Below, in pieces: positions 23,732-34,755 of a DNA stretch of 64,000 nucleotides. The stretch lies in assembly GCA_963682175.1 (NCBI GenBank), contig OY821784.1, positions 34,267,621-34,331,620 on the forward strand. Direction: 5' to 3'. How positions within the stretch are numbered: the stretch's first letter is position 1; each line of letters opens with the position of its first letter. The notes under the pieces are model-generated. The model was not told where the DNA came from and ran no database searches. It saw only the letters and a list, made by a program, of their open reading frames with translations. The position numbers and the translations under genes are program-made. This DNA is from Triglochin maritima (Eukaryota; Streptophyta; Magnoliopsida; Alismatales; Juncaginaceae).

Positions 23732-24850
23732 TGGTGTTACGATTGTTCGTGACGTCAAAATGTCAATTGTTATTTTCCAAAAACATGTTTTTTAAGGTTT
23801 GAGAAAGTTCAATTTTTGGTCCAGTGTAAGCTAGGAATTTGGAACTTTTTGGTTGACCCAATTATTTGGAAAAACAAATCGCTATTTCCTATAATTAATC
23901 TTAATAATGGAAATTTTACACCCCTTATACCCTACTTTATTTCTTCATTAACCCTTCACATTTTAAAAATATTACCCACCAATAGACAATAAGTCAAGAA
24001 ACCATACTTTTCCAAACCAAAACCTACATCTGCAAACTCAACCTTCCCAAATTTCAGTAATCCCAAAAGGAGAACTAATCAGCCAACAACATTGAGTAAT
24101 TGACCCCACGCGGTTGGGCTTCTATGACACCTCCCTTGAGAGGCAATGCAAGGCCATGAAGAAAGTTCACAATAGTCATAAAGAAGAACAAATTCGGAAA
24201 GATGACATCATCCATTTTTGTTCCCTAAAGTTGATTTTAAAGCATTGAACCCAAAAAAAAAAAAATCATTTGACCATACGGTGTTGCAAACATGTTACCA
24301 AATCGCAACCCCAAAACATGATTGTAGTTCCAATTTCATGTATTTGAGATTTAAAGCGAAGATTGTCAATGATTAAAACTTTTGTACCACAATCATCCAA
24401 ACATGAAATTGAGTTTTGCAAAACCAAACCTCATATTGCCCAACTAAGCATTTGTCTTGAAATGCTACTTTGCGGACCTCCACTGCGAACCTATGGGGTT
24501 CCCAAACGAATCTTTGGGAAAATGTGAGGGAATGTTGTTGGGAATGCTTAAGTTGACTCATTTGGATGTTTACCAACTACGTTTAGCTCGGTTATTAAAA
24601 TTATAATCTTAGATTAACGAAGTCAAAATTTAAGTGTCATATAAAAGTTCTCAGACTTGTAGATGTATAAGTTCTACGTTTAAAATTTAACCGCCACATG
24701 AAAGTTCAAGTCCGAGTGTAGTTAAAGATCCAAATATCAAGGATCGCTTAAAATTGGTCTACCAAAGGCTTTGAGCAATTAACCACATATATGAATAGAA
24801 ATATTTTAGAGTTGACGAAGGGTTTTGAGTGAATATTGTAGATTCTATGA
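23732..24850. repeat. Dispersed repeat D, copy D1 (left boundary of the tandem array)
   Basis: Shares most of its length, at lower identity, with 33,725-34,755 plus 39,068-39,180, and partly with 33,125-33,445. Common words include CAATTTTTGGTC, GACGTCAAAA, CTACTTTTCC and AAGTTCAAG.CCGAGTGTA. No gene is recognised in it. The near-identical tandem unit starts at its right end: after position 24,850 copies 1 and 2 become almost identical, whereas before it they differ by roughly 10%. Confidence 0.7.
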
Positions 24851-25348
24851 TTATCTTCTTCCAAACATAAATATTCTTCCAATATTATTGTGGGTATTTA
24901 ATTAATTGGGTTGGATTTAGCGGTTTAGTTCACAGATAGTAGCAACACGTTAACTATTTCAGATAGCATTGCAATCAAAAAAGAGAAGGAAACCATATTC
25001 CATCAAATTACGAGAATTTCGGAATACTCGAGCAAATTAAATAGATCTTAACTAGTTAACTTTGAAATGACTAAGAACAAAATTCCTGCCGCACCGAATT
25101 TTAAGATAGTCATTAACAGATCGAAGAAGCACATTCAAAAGAATAGTAGGAGCAATTTCATGTCTAGGACGGATCTCATTCTGTCGAAGCTTACTATTTC
25201 CAAGTATGTTTCCAAGATATATATGTTGCACCCTGTGCAAATCACATGAATAACAAGAATAAAAACAGTTATGTCTAATGTAATTGGTGTAATTATAGCA
25301 AGTGATGAAGACTAATTAATTGATATGGTTGGAGGAGGATTGGAGGCG

Positions 25349-25588
25349 TTACATCTCAAGCTTATGCCTAAACCCTTTGATGAAAGCATCAGCACAGACA
25401 TCAACATTGTCCCTCGACTCGTACTCGAACCGCTTCTTAATCATCTCCGGTCGCTCCACCGCCTTGTTGTTATGGTTGTGCTGGTGATCATGATGTTGTT
25501 GTTGTTGACGATGATACTGAGGAAGAGGTGAAAGTGCCTTCCATGAAGTGTTGTCACTTCCTTTGAGCTTTTTCTTCAACCAACCCAT
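25349..25588 (-). CDS. Small protein with DUF761-like C-terminus, copy 1
   Basis: A 79-residue protein starting MGWLKKKLKG, then WKALSPLPQY, a Gln/His/Asn-rich tract (about residues 23-41), and a conserved-looking end RKFEYESRDN-type segment (here KKRFEYESRDN) followed by VDVCADAFIKGFRHKLEM. The last block fits the DUF761 pattern (VD.rAd.FI..Fr..l) found at the C-terminus of many small plant proteins of unclear function. The frame is open further upstream, but a TATA box overlaps that part, so this ATG is chosen. Related proteins may continue beyond the terminal Met, so slight truncation is possible. It is the only host-like coding gene in the unit and is unchanged in all three copies. Function unknown. 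Confidence 0.55.
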   Translation of the reverse strand: MGWLKKKLKGSDNTSWKALSPLPQYHRQQQQHHDHQHNHNNKAVERPEMIKKRFEYESRDNVDVCADAFIKGFRHKLEM

Positions 25589-25682
25589 CTGATTGTGATT
25601 AACTACACTAGTGAAGTTGTAATTATACTTCTTGATTTGTGTTGTGGTTTGGATGTGCAGGGAAGTGTTCATTTGGAGTGTG

Positions 25683-25690
25683 TATAAATA
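25683..25690 (-). promoter_or_regulatory. TATA box for the DUF761-like gene, copy 1
   Basis: TATTTATA on the minus strand, about 95 bp upstream of the chosen ATG; preserved in copies 2 and 3. Confidence 0.45.
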
Positions 25691-25699
25691 CAACCAAAT

Positions 25700-26960
25700 T
25701 AACCATGAAAACGTGTGCTCAATTATTCCATACTGTGTGAAATAGTTAGTTATAGTATGTTGATTAGGTTGACAATTGACGGTGGTGGAGAACCAATGGT
25801 ATGATTGATTGATGCATCAATTATTAATAAAGTAGTTTGGCAGAAAAAGCAACGATTCCGCGCTAACTTTAGGACAAATATATTTGTGAAGGAGTGTTCG
25901 GTGTGCTATTTATTTTTAATTGTTTGCTAGAACTTTTGGGTAAAATTTTATATATATTTGAAGATATAATGATCTATGGTTGTTCCACGTCTTTTCAGAT
26001 ATATCTGGTTATCCTAGATATATTTGATTACCCTAGATATGTATTAAACCATTAATGAAATGCGTGTAATATTACAAGATATATCTTGGAGTAATAAGAT
26101 ATATCTGAGGAGACGTAGAATGTCAGAGATCATTATATCTTCAGAATTATCTAAGATTTTGCCCAAGAGTTCAGAAAAAAACCCAACAATAAAGAACATA
26201 CTTAACATTTCCCCGTGTGAAAACATATGTTGAGTTACAGAGACACTTCAGACTTCAGAATAATCAAACGGTATAATAGAATGCATGGCTAACTTGAAGT
26301 AACAGTTAAGGCGTTAGTCAAGAAAAATCTTAATCTTCCCACCCGCATAAAAGATCTTAAGGAAACAGATCGGTGAACCTAATTTCTAATATTCCTCTGA
26401 CCACGGTTGGTTTTTCAAATTATATAACCTTAAGTTCAAAAGCTAATTACCCGAACCGCTACCACATTTCTAGGCTAAATGGGGTTATTGTATATGAAGA
26501 ACTCAAAATAGACACCCCAAAACAAATCAAAATTGATTGATTTGATATTACAAATTGTAACATGCATGAAATGATAAAACAAATAAAACAATTAAAGTTG
26601 TTCAAACCAACGCATTACACAACAGAATTAGTAGAATATCAAGGGCACTAAGGTGCACCAAGTGAAGATAACTCTATATAGTAACACAACGAAATATATC
26701 CGTCAAAACAAAGGTAACACAACAAAGACGGCTCATCAAGTTGCCCCAAGATGTCCTTGAAATTACTTAAACCCAAAAATATTGATCACCATAGCACCTA
26801 GGGGTGTAAATGGATATTGTTTATTCGTATCCATTCAGAAATATGAAGATATTTATACAAATTTTTAAATTTCCATATCCATTTTATATGGATATGTACA
26901 TGACAATTTTATATCTGTAGATGATCTGTATCAGAATCAAAAGTAGAGATGAATATGGAT
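25700..26960. other. Gene-free part of unit copy 1
   Basis: No gene recognised. Short repeated AGATATATCT-like words (25,996-26,105) form imperfect palindromes. From about 26,800 (CACCTAGGGGTGTAAATGGATA) a hAT-type MITE terminus and TATGGATATG repeats appear. The stretch 26,650-26,985 also has a diverged relative at 59,788-60,090. Confidence 0.4.
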
Positions 26961-27240
26961 ATGACTTTTGTATCCATAGAAACGAAGTGGGACGTGTATT
27001 TTGAATTTGATTCGTTGGGAATGAAACGAGGGCTTTATTTTTAGAGTTTCTAGTTTGAAATTTGCAGGATTCATTGGTTTCAAGTGATGCAAATATCAAC
27101 ACAAAGTCTTTAATATCAAATTAGTAGGGGTAGACGGGTGGAAGCGGCAGACGGGTTTCCGTCAACGATAGGAGAGAAACGAAGTGGGACCTGTAATTTG
27201 AATTTTGAATTGGATTCGTTGGGGTTGAAACGTGGGCTTT

Positions 27241-28322
27241 ATTTATAGAGATTTGAAATTTGAAATTTGAATAGGATTCGGTGGTTTGAATCTTTGAAGT
27301 GATCGTGTTATTATTTGTAGAGGTAGTGAGAGGAGTTTGGGAATTTGAAATTCGAAATTTCCGTTAGAAGCAACCGTCGTAATTTAAAAAAAAACATATA
27401 TATATATATGGTCAAGCTCTAGTGAGCTCAGGGCTCATCAAATTTAGTTTAAGTCTGCTACAATCTCACTATTGGATCTTATTTACAGTTAATCTCACCA
27501 TTCATTAGTATAACCATTTTTTTCTTAATCTACCTTACAATTTAAAAGAGTGGTGGATATTGTGGGGGCTTAATTTTTCTAAATTAAGCCCTAGGCTCAC
27601 TAGAGAATTTCTGTATATATATATATATATATATAGGGTCAAGATCTAGTGAGCCTAGAGCTCATCAAATTTAGTTTAAACCCCCTACAATCTCATTATT
27701 AGATCTTATTTACAGTTAATCTCACCATTCATTAGTATAACCATTTTTTTCTTAATCTACCTTACAATTTGAAATGAGTGGTGGATATTTATAGAGATTT
27801 GAAATTTGAATAGGATTCGGTGGTTTGAATCTTTGAAGTGATCGTGTTATTATTTGTAGAGGTAGTGAGAGGAGTTTGGGAATTTGAAATTCGAAATTTC
27901 CGTTAGAAGCAACCGTCGTAATTTAAAAAAAAACATATATATATATGGTCAAGCTCTAGTAAGCTCGGGGCTCATCAAATTTAGTTTAAGTCTGCTACAA
28001 TCTCACTATTGGATCTTATTTACAGTTAATCTCACCATTCATTAGTATAACCATTTTTTTCTTAATCTACCTTACAATTTAAAAGAGTGGTGGATATTGT
28101 GGGGGCTTAATTTTTCTAAATTAAGCCCTAGGCTCACTAGAGAATTTCTGTATATATATATATATATAGGGTCAAGCTCTAGTGAGCCTAGAGCTCATCA
28201 AATTTAGTTTAAACCCCCTACAATCTCATCATTAGATCTTATTTACAGTTAATCTCACCATTCATTAGTATAACCGTTTTTTTCTTAATCTACCTTATAA
28301 TTTGAAATGAGTGGTGGATATT
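27241..28322. repeat. Internal tandem duplication of ~546 bp in copy 1
   Basis: The block starting ATTTATAGAG at 27,241 is repeated from 27,787. The first repeat ends inside a MITE, cutting it at GGATATT; the joint shares the short word ATT/TATT with the block start. Copy 2 has the same duplication (41,584 and 42,148); copy 3 has only one block. Confidence 0.85.
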
Positions 28323-28440
28323 GTGAGGGCTTAATTTAGAAAAATTAAGCCCTCAGCTCACTAGAGAATTCCTCTTTAAGAAATATATATATATATATAA
28401 AGAGTCCAGAGCTCATCAAAATTAAGCCCTCAGCTTAATT
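27411..28440. mobile_element. Cluster of five TA-flanked MITEs (Micron-like), copy 1
   Basis: Members at about 27,411-27,612, 27,636-27,786 (cut by the duplication), 27,947-28,150, 28,168-28,373, and an internally deleted one at 28,399-28,440. Full members are about 205 bp, begin AGCTCTAGTGAGC and end GCTCACTAGAG, and are bordered on both sides by TATATA runs. Residing within TA microsatellites is the known behaviour of rice Micron elements; whether this is the same lineage cannot be told here. Confidence 0.75.
27613..27634. repeat. (TA)n microsatellite, length differs between unit copies
   Basis: About 22 bp here but about 42 bp at the equivalent site in copy 2 (41,955-41,996). It accounts for most of the offset change between copies. 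Confidence 0.9.
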
Positions 28441-28862
28441 TATATATATATACATACGGAGTGCAATTATAACTCTAACATGTTTCATTTTCAAAATGAT
28501 AATATTTGTAAGTTGTAACAGTAACGTTGGTTTGGTAATATAACGATAAAACGTGTTTCAAATTTTCAATTGCGGAACCCCCAAACAAACTGTTTTATTT
28601 CTGACATCTTGAATACGCTATAGTTATACTTGATATCTAAGAATTTACCTAAATTATGCATATCCAAGAAATTATCTAGATTTATTATATACTACATGAA
28701 ATTAATGTGGTAGGGTAAACTAAAAGAAAATCTAACTAAGGTTGTGAGTATAAAGAAGAAATTAATGTGCTCTGGATAAAAACATGAGAAATAAATGTGC
28801 TTAGGTAAATACAAGAATTTTTAGTAAAATTAAAAAATAAATGAATAATAATTAGACTGGAG

Positions 28863-29354
28863 CAGTGTTTGGATATGCGGCCGGATGCGGGTGCGATGCG
28901 GCTGGGATCCGCATCGCATCCTAAGGATGCAGCCTCCTATATGCGGACTGCATTGTCATCCGCATATGCGGGCGATGCGGACGCATATGCAACGCATATC
29001 AAATAGGCATATTTCAAATCTAATTGGGTCAAAATCCGAAAGATATCTGATCATTCGACTACCCATTTAACTTATTTTACAAACAAAGAAACTTTTAACC
29101 AATTTTACAAACAAAAGATCATCCCCAAATTCCCCACTCGATCCCCAAATTCGTGCCACTCCCACATTTTCGACTCCCACCGGCACCCTGCATTCCGTAT
29201 ATGTAAATGTATATTATTAAATGTATATTCCACATATTATTTTAATATGTAATGTATATTATTTAATTATTAAATCGCAAACCGCATATGCACCACATAT
29301 GTTCGATGCGGTGCCCGACCGCATCCACTCCGCATCCTGCATATCTGAACCTTG
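28863..29354. mobile_element. GC-rich hAT MITE, copy 1
   Basis: Starts CAGTGTTTGGATATGCGG and ends ATATCTGAACCTTG, imperfect inverted repeats. It is flanked by GACTGGAG (28,855-28,862) and GACTAGAG (29,355-29,362), an 8-bp target duplication with one mismatch. Both arms are packed with GATGCGG and GCATATGCGG words that can pair with each other. Non-coding. Confidence 0.75.
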
Positions 29355-29756
29355 GACTAGAGTATAGTCAAGAATATTACAATGGAATTGCCTTTATTGG
29401 ACAATGGGAAAGGTAGGGGGAAAACTTCGTCCACCTGCTTTTGCAAGCAATTGGGTCCATTGAGATGTTTGAAAATGCTAATTCCTCGTAGTCTGTTAGA
29501 GATTTGAGAGCACTCTTAACGGGCCAGGCGCACCCTACCGCCCGGGGCTCCCACCCGGGCGTCCAATCGGGAGGTGGGCGTCCTGATCGAACGCCCGAGG
29601 CGCCATCGGGTGGGGGGCACGTGTTGCCCCACCATTGGTCTATTTTTTATTTTTTTTTATTTCAGTGGAGGATTTGTTATTAGAGGTAATTGATAATGTA
29701 CTGGGTATTTCTGATTAATGTGGGGTGGTAATTTTGATTATTGTGGGATCATTGTT

Positions 29757-29870
29757 CAATAACACGTGCACTGTGTAGTCATGCTTCTACTATTCAATCA
29801 CACGTGCACCGTGTAATCACGCTTCTACTATTCAATCACGCATGCACTGTGCATTCACGCGTATACTGTG
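29757..29870 (+). repeat. Short tandem repeats with CACGTG core upstream of transposase 1
   Basis: Two and a half imperfect units of roughly 47 bp contain ATTCAATCACACGTGCACCG-like sequence with a G-box core. TATAAATATA follows at about 29,896. This is the likely promoter region of the Harbinger transposase. Confidence 0.55.
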
Positions 29871-29968
29871 CACAGATACCCTTATGTACTCCCAACTATA
29901 AATATATCTATCTCCTTAACTCCTCACATCTTTTTTAAATTCTTCACTCTTTTTAACTTCTTCTCTCA

Positions 29969-32722
29969 ATGTCGGATAATAGTTCAAACCTCGCTCAATC
30001 TGACGATGACAATTGTAGTGAGACATTCGATCTAGTTGACCGTGCTATTGATTTGGTCGCTCGGGATGTGTACAAACAGAGTACACGTCCTAAGCATCGT
30101 TGAAGGTGAACGACACACCCAGATAGAGGTCGTAAACTTAGTTAGAGACGCCTTACAGATTTCTGCTTCGAAAACATATTTTTCTACGCATTCACATTGT
30201 CGTTAAAGCATCTGATGTCTTCTTCCAACGAACATCGGATGCAACTGGTAGAATGAGCATTTCCAGATTACAAAAAACAACAACAGCAATGCGAATGCTA
30301 GCCTATGGAGTGGCAGCTGATAGGATCGATGAGTACGTACGAATGAGTGCAGCAACATCCAGAAATGCCCTCCTCAAACTCTGCGAAGGTGTTATTAACA
30401 ACTTCAACCCTGAGTATTTACGTCGACCAACTACAAATGACTTGGCACGCCTACTTTACATTGGTGAGCAACGTGGGTTCCCAGGTATGATGGGGACTTT
30501 CATCTTCGTCATTCGTATTCTGGCTCATTATTGATTGTATGCACTGGATTTGGAAAAACTACCCGACTGCTTGGAAGGGACACCATAAAGGGCGTTCTGG
30601 GAGAGCAACCATGATCCTTGAGGCGGTGGCATCGTACGATTTGTGTATATGACATTCCTTCTTCGGAATACCGGGTTCGGCCATTGACTTGAACGTCTTG
30701 CAACAATCTCCGATTTTCGACGAAATACTAGAAGGTCGAGTTCCACCTATAAATTATGAGGTAAATGATGTCCAATATGATATGGGATACTATCTTACTA
30801 ATGGTATTTGTTGGCTTTTTGGCCTTAATCTATGTTTTGATGATTTGATCAACCTAATCTTAATTATAATCAATGTAGAGTAGCACACATATTGCATTGC
30901 ATATATATTGCTTTGTGCTAACTTCTACAGGTGATCAAGACTCAAGGAATAAAGGAAATCAAGTCAAGACATGTATTAAAGCTATATTGAAGACATGTAA
31001 TCTTGTTTTATTTGAGTCTTAGGAACTTTGTGTAACTTAACAAACTTGAGCTAAAACCTACTCAAACACACACTAAGTTCCTTATAGAAGTCACACACAA
31101 TATTTCATATAATTTGGACTTTAATAGATCACCCGAACTTACACCGGAAAATACTAAACACTTAACTTGAACTGTCTGCCCACATTCGGTCGACCGAATC
31201 AGACCGTTCGGTCGACCGAGTGATCAATTACCCAGTTAGTGTTTTACTGCTCGATTTTGGTCGACCGTCCAGACCTTTTCGGTTGACCGAGTTAACACAT
31301 TTTTTCGACCGTTTGTTTTGTCGTATTATTCCCAACGGTCGTATTCTTATTATTTCCATATACCCCAAAATACTATTAGTGTATCAGTTGACTGAGGACC
31401 TTGTTCGGTTGACCGAACTTAAGATGTCTCAACAAACCCAAAGTGTTTGTCGGTTTTTGGTCGACCGTATTTTTTGTTTCGGTCAACCGAATATGATCTT
31501 GTTTGTCAACCTCATAATGCCTGGTATGAATCGGTCGACCGAACCTATCTCGGTGTTCGACCGATCACTTAAGTGTACCAAAATTGTAGTCTTTGGAGGT
31601 CGATCGTTCCTTAACTGTTCGACCAAACCTTAATCAAACTTACCAAACGATCGACCGTTCAGCCCGATCCGGTCGACCGAACTTACTCAGAATTGGGTCC
31701 TGTTAGTTTATGTTTTGTGTATCTTACACGATCTTTACCCAATTCATCCCCAACGGCTATAATTCTTTTTGAGCTTATAAATAGAGTTGTAAAACACATT
31801 TTAACACAACTCTCTCACTGCTATTTGTCCCCTACATTAGAGAGAAAGTCTCAAACCTTCCACACTTTAGTCTTAAATCCTATTCTCACTCAAGTGTGCT
31901 CAAGATTAGAGAGTATTGTTCCACTCATTGTTTGTTCAAGAAGCAAGGGTCTTGGTGAAAGCCCAATACAAGAGTATAGACTTCGGTGAGAGCCCGAAGT
32001 GATCCCTCTCGGATTGTGAGAGGAAGAGTCAAGCTCGGCGAGGGTTATTCGCGAGTTTGAATATTGTAAAGGTGTTCTAGGACCCGGGTGGGTTTCCAAA
32101 CCTCTATAAAAATCCCTCGACTCCTTGTGGTTTGCATTATCTCTTTCATTTACTTGCTTGTTTAGTTTTAAATTCCGCTGCGTATCTTTGATCGTTAAAC
32201 AAGTAGGTAATTAGGGATAAAAGTGATTAGAATTAGAGACCCCCACGATCATTCAGTATTTATCCACAGTGGGTCGTATTCATCCAATCCATCATTCACC
32301 CTCAAACGCCGAAGCACAGGTTGTTTGCTGAAGTGCAGGAGGCAATGCGTAAAGATGTAAAACATGCTTTCGGAGTGTTGCAAGAGAGGTGGGTGATTAT
32401 CAAAAACCCGACTCTTGCCTGGAGCAAAGACGTGCTATCGAAAATAATGACAACTTGCATCATCATGCATAACATCATTGTGGATGACGAACGCGACTCT
32501 TACGCCAATTTTGGAGATATTCGTGAATTGATGGAAGATCGACCTGGAACTTCAGCTGAAAAAATACTATATTCGACCGATCGTATAGCGGATATTCACG
32601 AGTTTTTTGTCAATCAAGATCGGGTGCGTAATAGGAATCAACATTTGGATCTGAAAGACGATTTAATCGAGCATATATGGCAACGCTACAGAGAGGAGCG
32701 GTTTAAAAATGGGTTAACGTAA
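29969..32722 (+). pseudogene. PIF/Harbinger (HARBI1-like nuclease) transposase pseudogene, copy 1
   Basis: The ATG is at 29,969 (MSDNSSNLAQS). A TGA at 30,101 replaces an Arg in the RPK(R/H)R region. A deletion near 30,170 removes part of the N-terminal domain relative to element 2. From 30,253 the frame matches element 2 (GRMSIS, MRMLAYGVAAD, RGFPGMMG). An insertion of about 30 bp at 30,497-30,530 breaks the frame between GMMG and IDCMHW, which carries the first catalytic Asp. Another TGA (30,657) replaces a Trp in the next conserved block; GSAIDLNVL carries the second catalytic Asp. A solo LTR then splits the gene after YYLTNGI. The C-terminal piece resumes at 32,261 and runs to 32,722 with the AFGVLQERW and MHNIIVDDERD motifs. 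Confidence 0.8.
30809..32255 (+). mobile_element. Copia solo LTR with perfect 5-bp target duplication, copy 1
   Basis: Starts TGTTGGC, ends GATCATTCA; GTATT is duplicated at 30,804-30,808 and 32,256-32,260. It belongs to the same LTR family as 6,920-8,429 but is clearly diverged. It contains six exact GGTCGACC palindromes (31,190-31,680), an ACTTAAGT word and a TATA box at 31,776. Element-internal sequence is absent, so it is the product of LTR-LTR recombination. Confidence 0.9.
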
Positions 32723-33124
32723 TTTTTAATGTACTATTTCGAAGTCCAGTTTATGTAATGTGTATTGTCGTTTCTTAACTTTGAATGTAATATTTCTGAT
32801 CTCAATTTATGTAACACGTAATATGGTTTCGTAATATTGAATAATAATTTTGTGATTTAATAGTAAAACTTAAATATTTTCGAGTTAAAATAATTGGAAG
32901 TAGTAATTAGAATTATATAAAATGTAATTCGTTAAATGTTGTGTAAGAATTAAAATTGTTTAATTAAGATATGATGTGGAGGAAAGAGAGTGTAGAGTGG
33001 GTGGGATAGTCCGGACGTACTTAAGGGGATTTTTTGGGTGGGTGGAGTGAGCTGACGTCACGGAGAGAGAGAGCAGGACGCCCAAATGTAGTCTGGTGCT
33101 TTTATTTATGATATGAGGTTTTGA

Positions 33125-33445
33125 GATTACGTTTTGTGTTATGGTACTTCGAGACGTCAAAACGTCAATTGTTCTTTTCCAAAAACATGAATTTTAGGTT
33201 TGAGGTTTGAGAAAGTTCAATTTTTGGTCTAGCGTAAAATAATGGTTTGGAACTTTTGGTTGACCCAACTATTTGGAAAATCATGTCACCATTTCCTAAT
33301 TAATATGATTATTGGAATTTTTACGTTCATACTTTGTTTCTTAATTAACCCTTCACATTTCAAAAAAAAAAACAGACCAAAAGGCAATAACTTAAGAAAC
33401 CCTACTTTTCCAAACCAACTTACATCTGCAAACCCAACCTTCCCA
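33125..33445. repeat. Dispersed repeat D, partial copy D2
   Basis: A shorter relative of D1 and D3, from GAGGTTTTGAG to CTTCCCAAACTTTAG. It is followed by a P repeat (33,455-33,690) and then by D3. Confidence 0.6.
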
Positions 33446-33724
33446 AACTTTAGTCAGTGTTTCCGTCTAGACGATCAGAGAGAAACGAAGTGGTACGTGT
33501 AATTTGAATTTTGAATTGGATTCGTTGGGAATGAAACGAGGGCTTCATTTATAGAGTTTGGAGTTTGATATTTGAATAGGATTCGTTGGTTTGAAGTGAT
33601 TGTTTTATCATTTGTGGAGGTAGTGAGAGGAGTTACTGAATTTGAAATTCGTAAGAATTTCCGTTGGAAGCCACAATCGTATTTTATTTTTATTTTTGAG
33701 ATGTTTGAAATCTCTAATATGAGA

Positions 33725-34755
33725 TTTGAGGTTTTGAGATTACATTTTGTGTCACGGTGCTTCATGACGTTTTGACGTCATCAGTTATTTTCTAAAAACA
33801 TGTTTTCTGAGGTTTGAGGTTTGTGAAAGTTCAATTTTTGGTCTAGTGTAAACTAATGATTTGCAACTTTCAATTGACCCAACTATTTGGAAAAGCATGT
33901 CACTATTTCCTAATTAATCTGGATATTTGAAATTTTACACCCCTTGTACCCTACTTCTCTTTTCTTAATTAACCCTTCACATTTCCAAAAAAAATAGCGA
34001 CCAATAGGCAATAACTCAAGAAACCCTACTTTTCCGAACCAAAACTTACGTCTGCAAACCCAATCTTCCCAACTAATTGGCATTGACATCATGCGGGTGG
34101 GCTTGTGTGACACCCCCCTTGAAGGGCAATGCAAGGTCATTAAGAAAGTTCACTAATAGTCATAAAGAAGAACAAATTCGGAAAGGCTACATCATCCATT
34201 TTTGTTCCCAAAAGTTTATTTTAAAGCATCGAACCAAAAAAAATCATTTGACATTGTGATGTTGCAACCTAGTTACTAAATCACAACCCCAAAACATGAT
34301 TGTAGTTCCAATTTCATGTGTTTTGAGGTTTCAAGTGAAGAGTGCCAATGATTAAAACTTTTGTACCACAACCAAAGTTTTGCAAAACAAAACCTCATAT
34401 TGCCCAAGGAAGTCTTTGTCTTAAAACACTAGTTTAGGGACCTCCATTGTGAACCCATAGGGTTACCAAACGAATCTTTGGAAAAATGTGACCAAATCAC
34501 TTCCTCCCACCACAACCTCTAACACATATATGTTGCTTGGAATGCTTAAGTTTACTCATTTGGACGTATACCAACTACATTTAGATTGGTTATTAAAATT
34601 CTAATCTTAGATTAACAAAGTCAAATATTAAGTGCCATATAAAAGTTCTCATTTTATAGATGTATTAGATGTACATTTAAAATTTAAGTGTCATATAAAA
34701 GTTCAAGCCCGAGTGTATTTGAAGATCCAAACTTTCACTAATCAAACATCATACT
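33725..34755. repeat. Dispersed repeat D, copy D3 (continues at 39,068)
   Basis: Matches D1 along most of its length. It is interrupted at 34,755 by the gypsy solo LTR and resumes at 39,068-39,180, where it leads into copy 2 of the unit. D1 and D3 are thus direct repeats at the two ends of the unit. No gene recognised. Confidence 0.7.

Larger units (their letters stand above)
29508..33101 (+). mobile_element. PIF/Harbinger element 1, broken by a copia solo LTR, copy 1
   Basis: The left end GAGCACTCTTAACGGGCC resembles TIRs of plant PIF/Harbinger elements; the right end near GGTGCTT at 33,095-33,101 is a poorer match, and no trinucleotide duplication was confirmed. Removing the 1,447-bp solo LTR and one target duplication leaves about 2.1 kb. 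A G-box-bearing tandem repeat (29,757-29,870) and a TATA box precede the transposase. Confidence 0.7.

Noticed and set aside
31220..31633. 137-codon plus-strand open frame, repeated at 45,579-45,992
   Set aside because: Lies in the U3 region of the copia solo LTR and is punctuated by the palindrome codons; not a gene.
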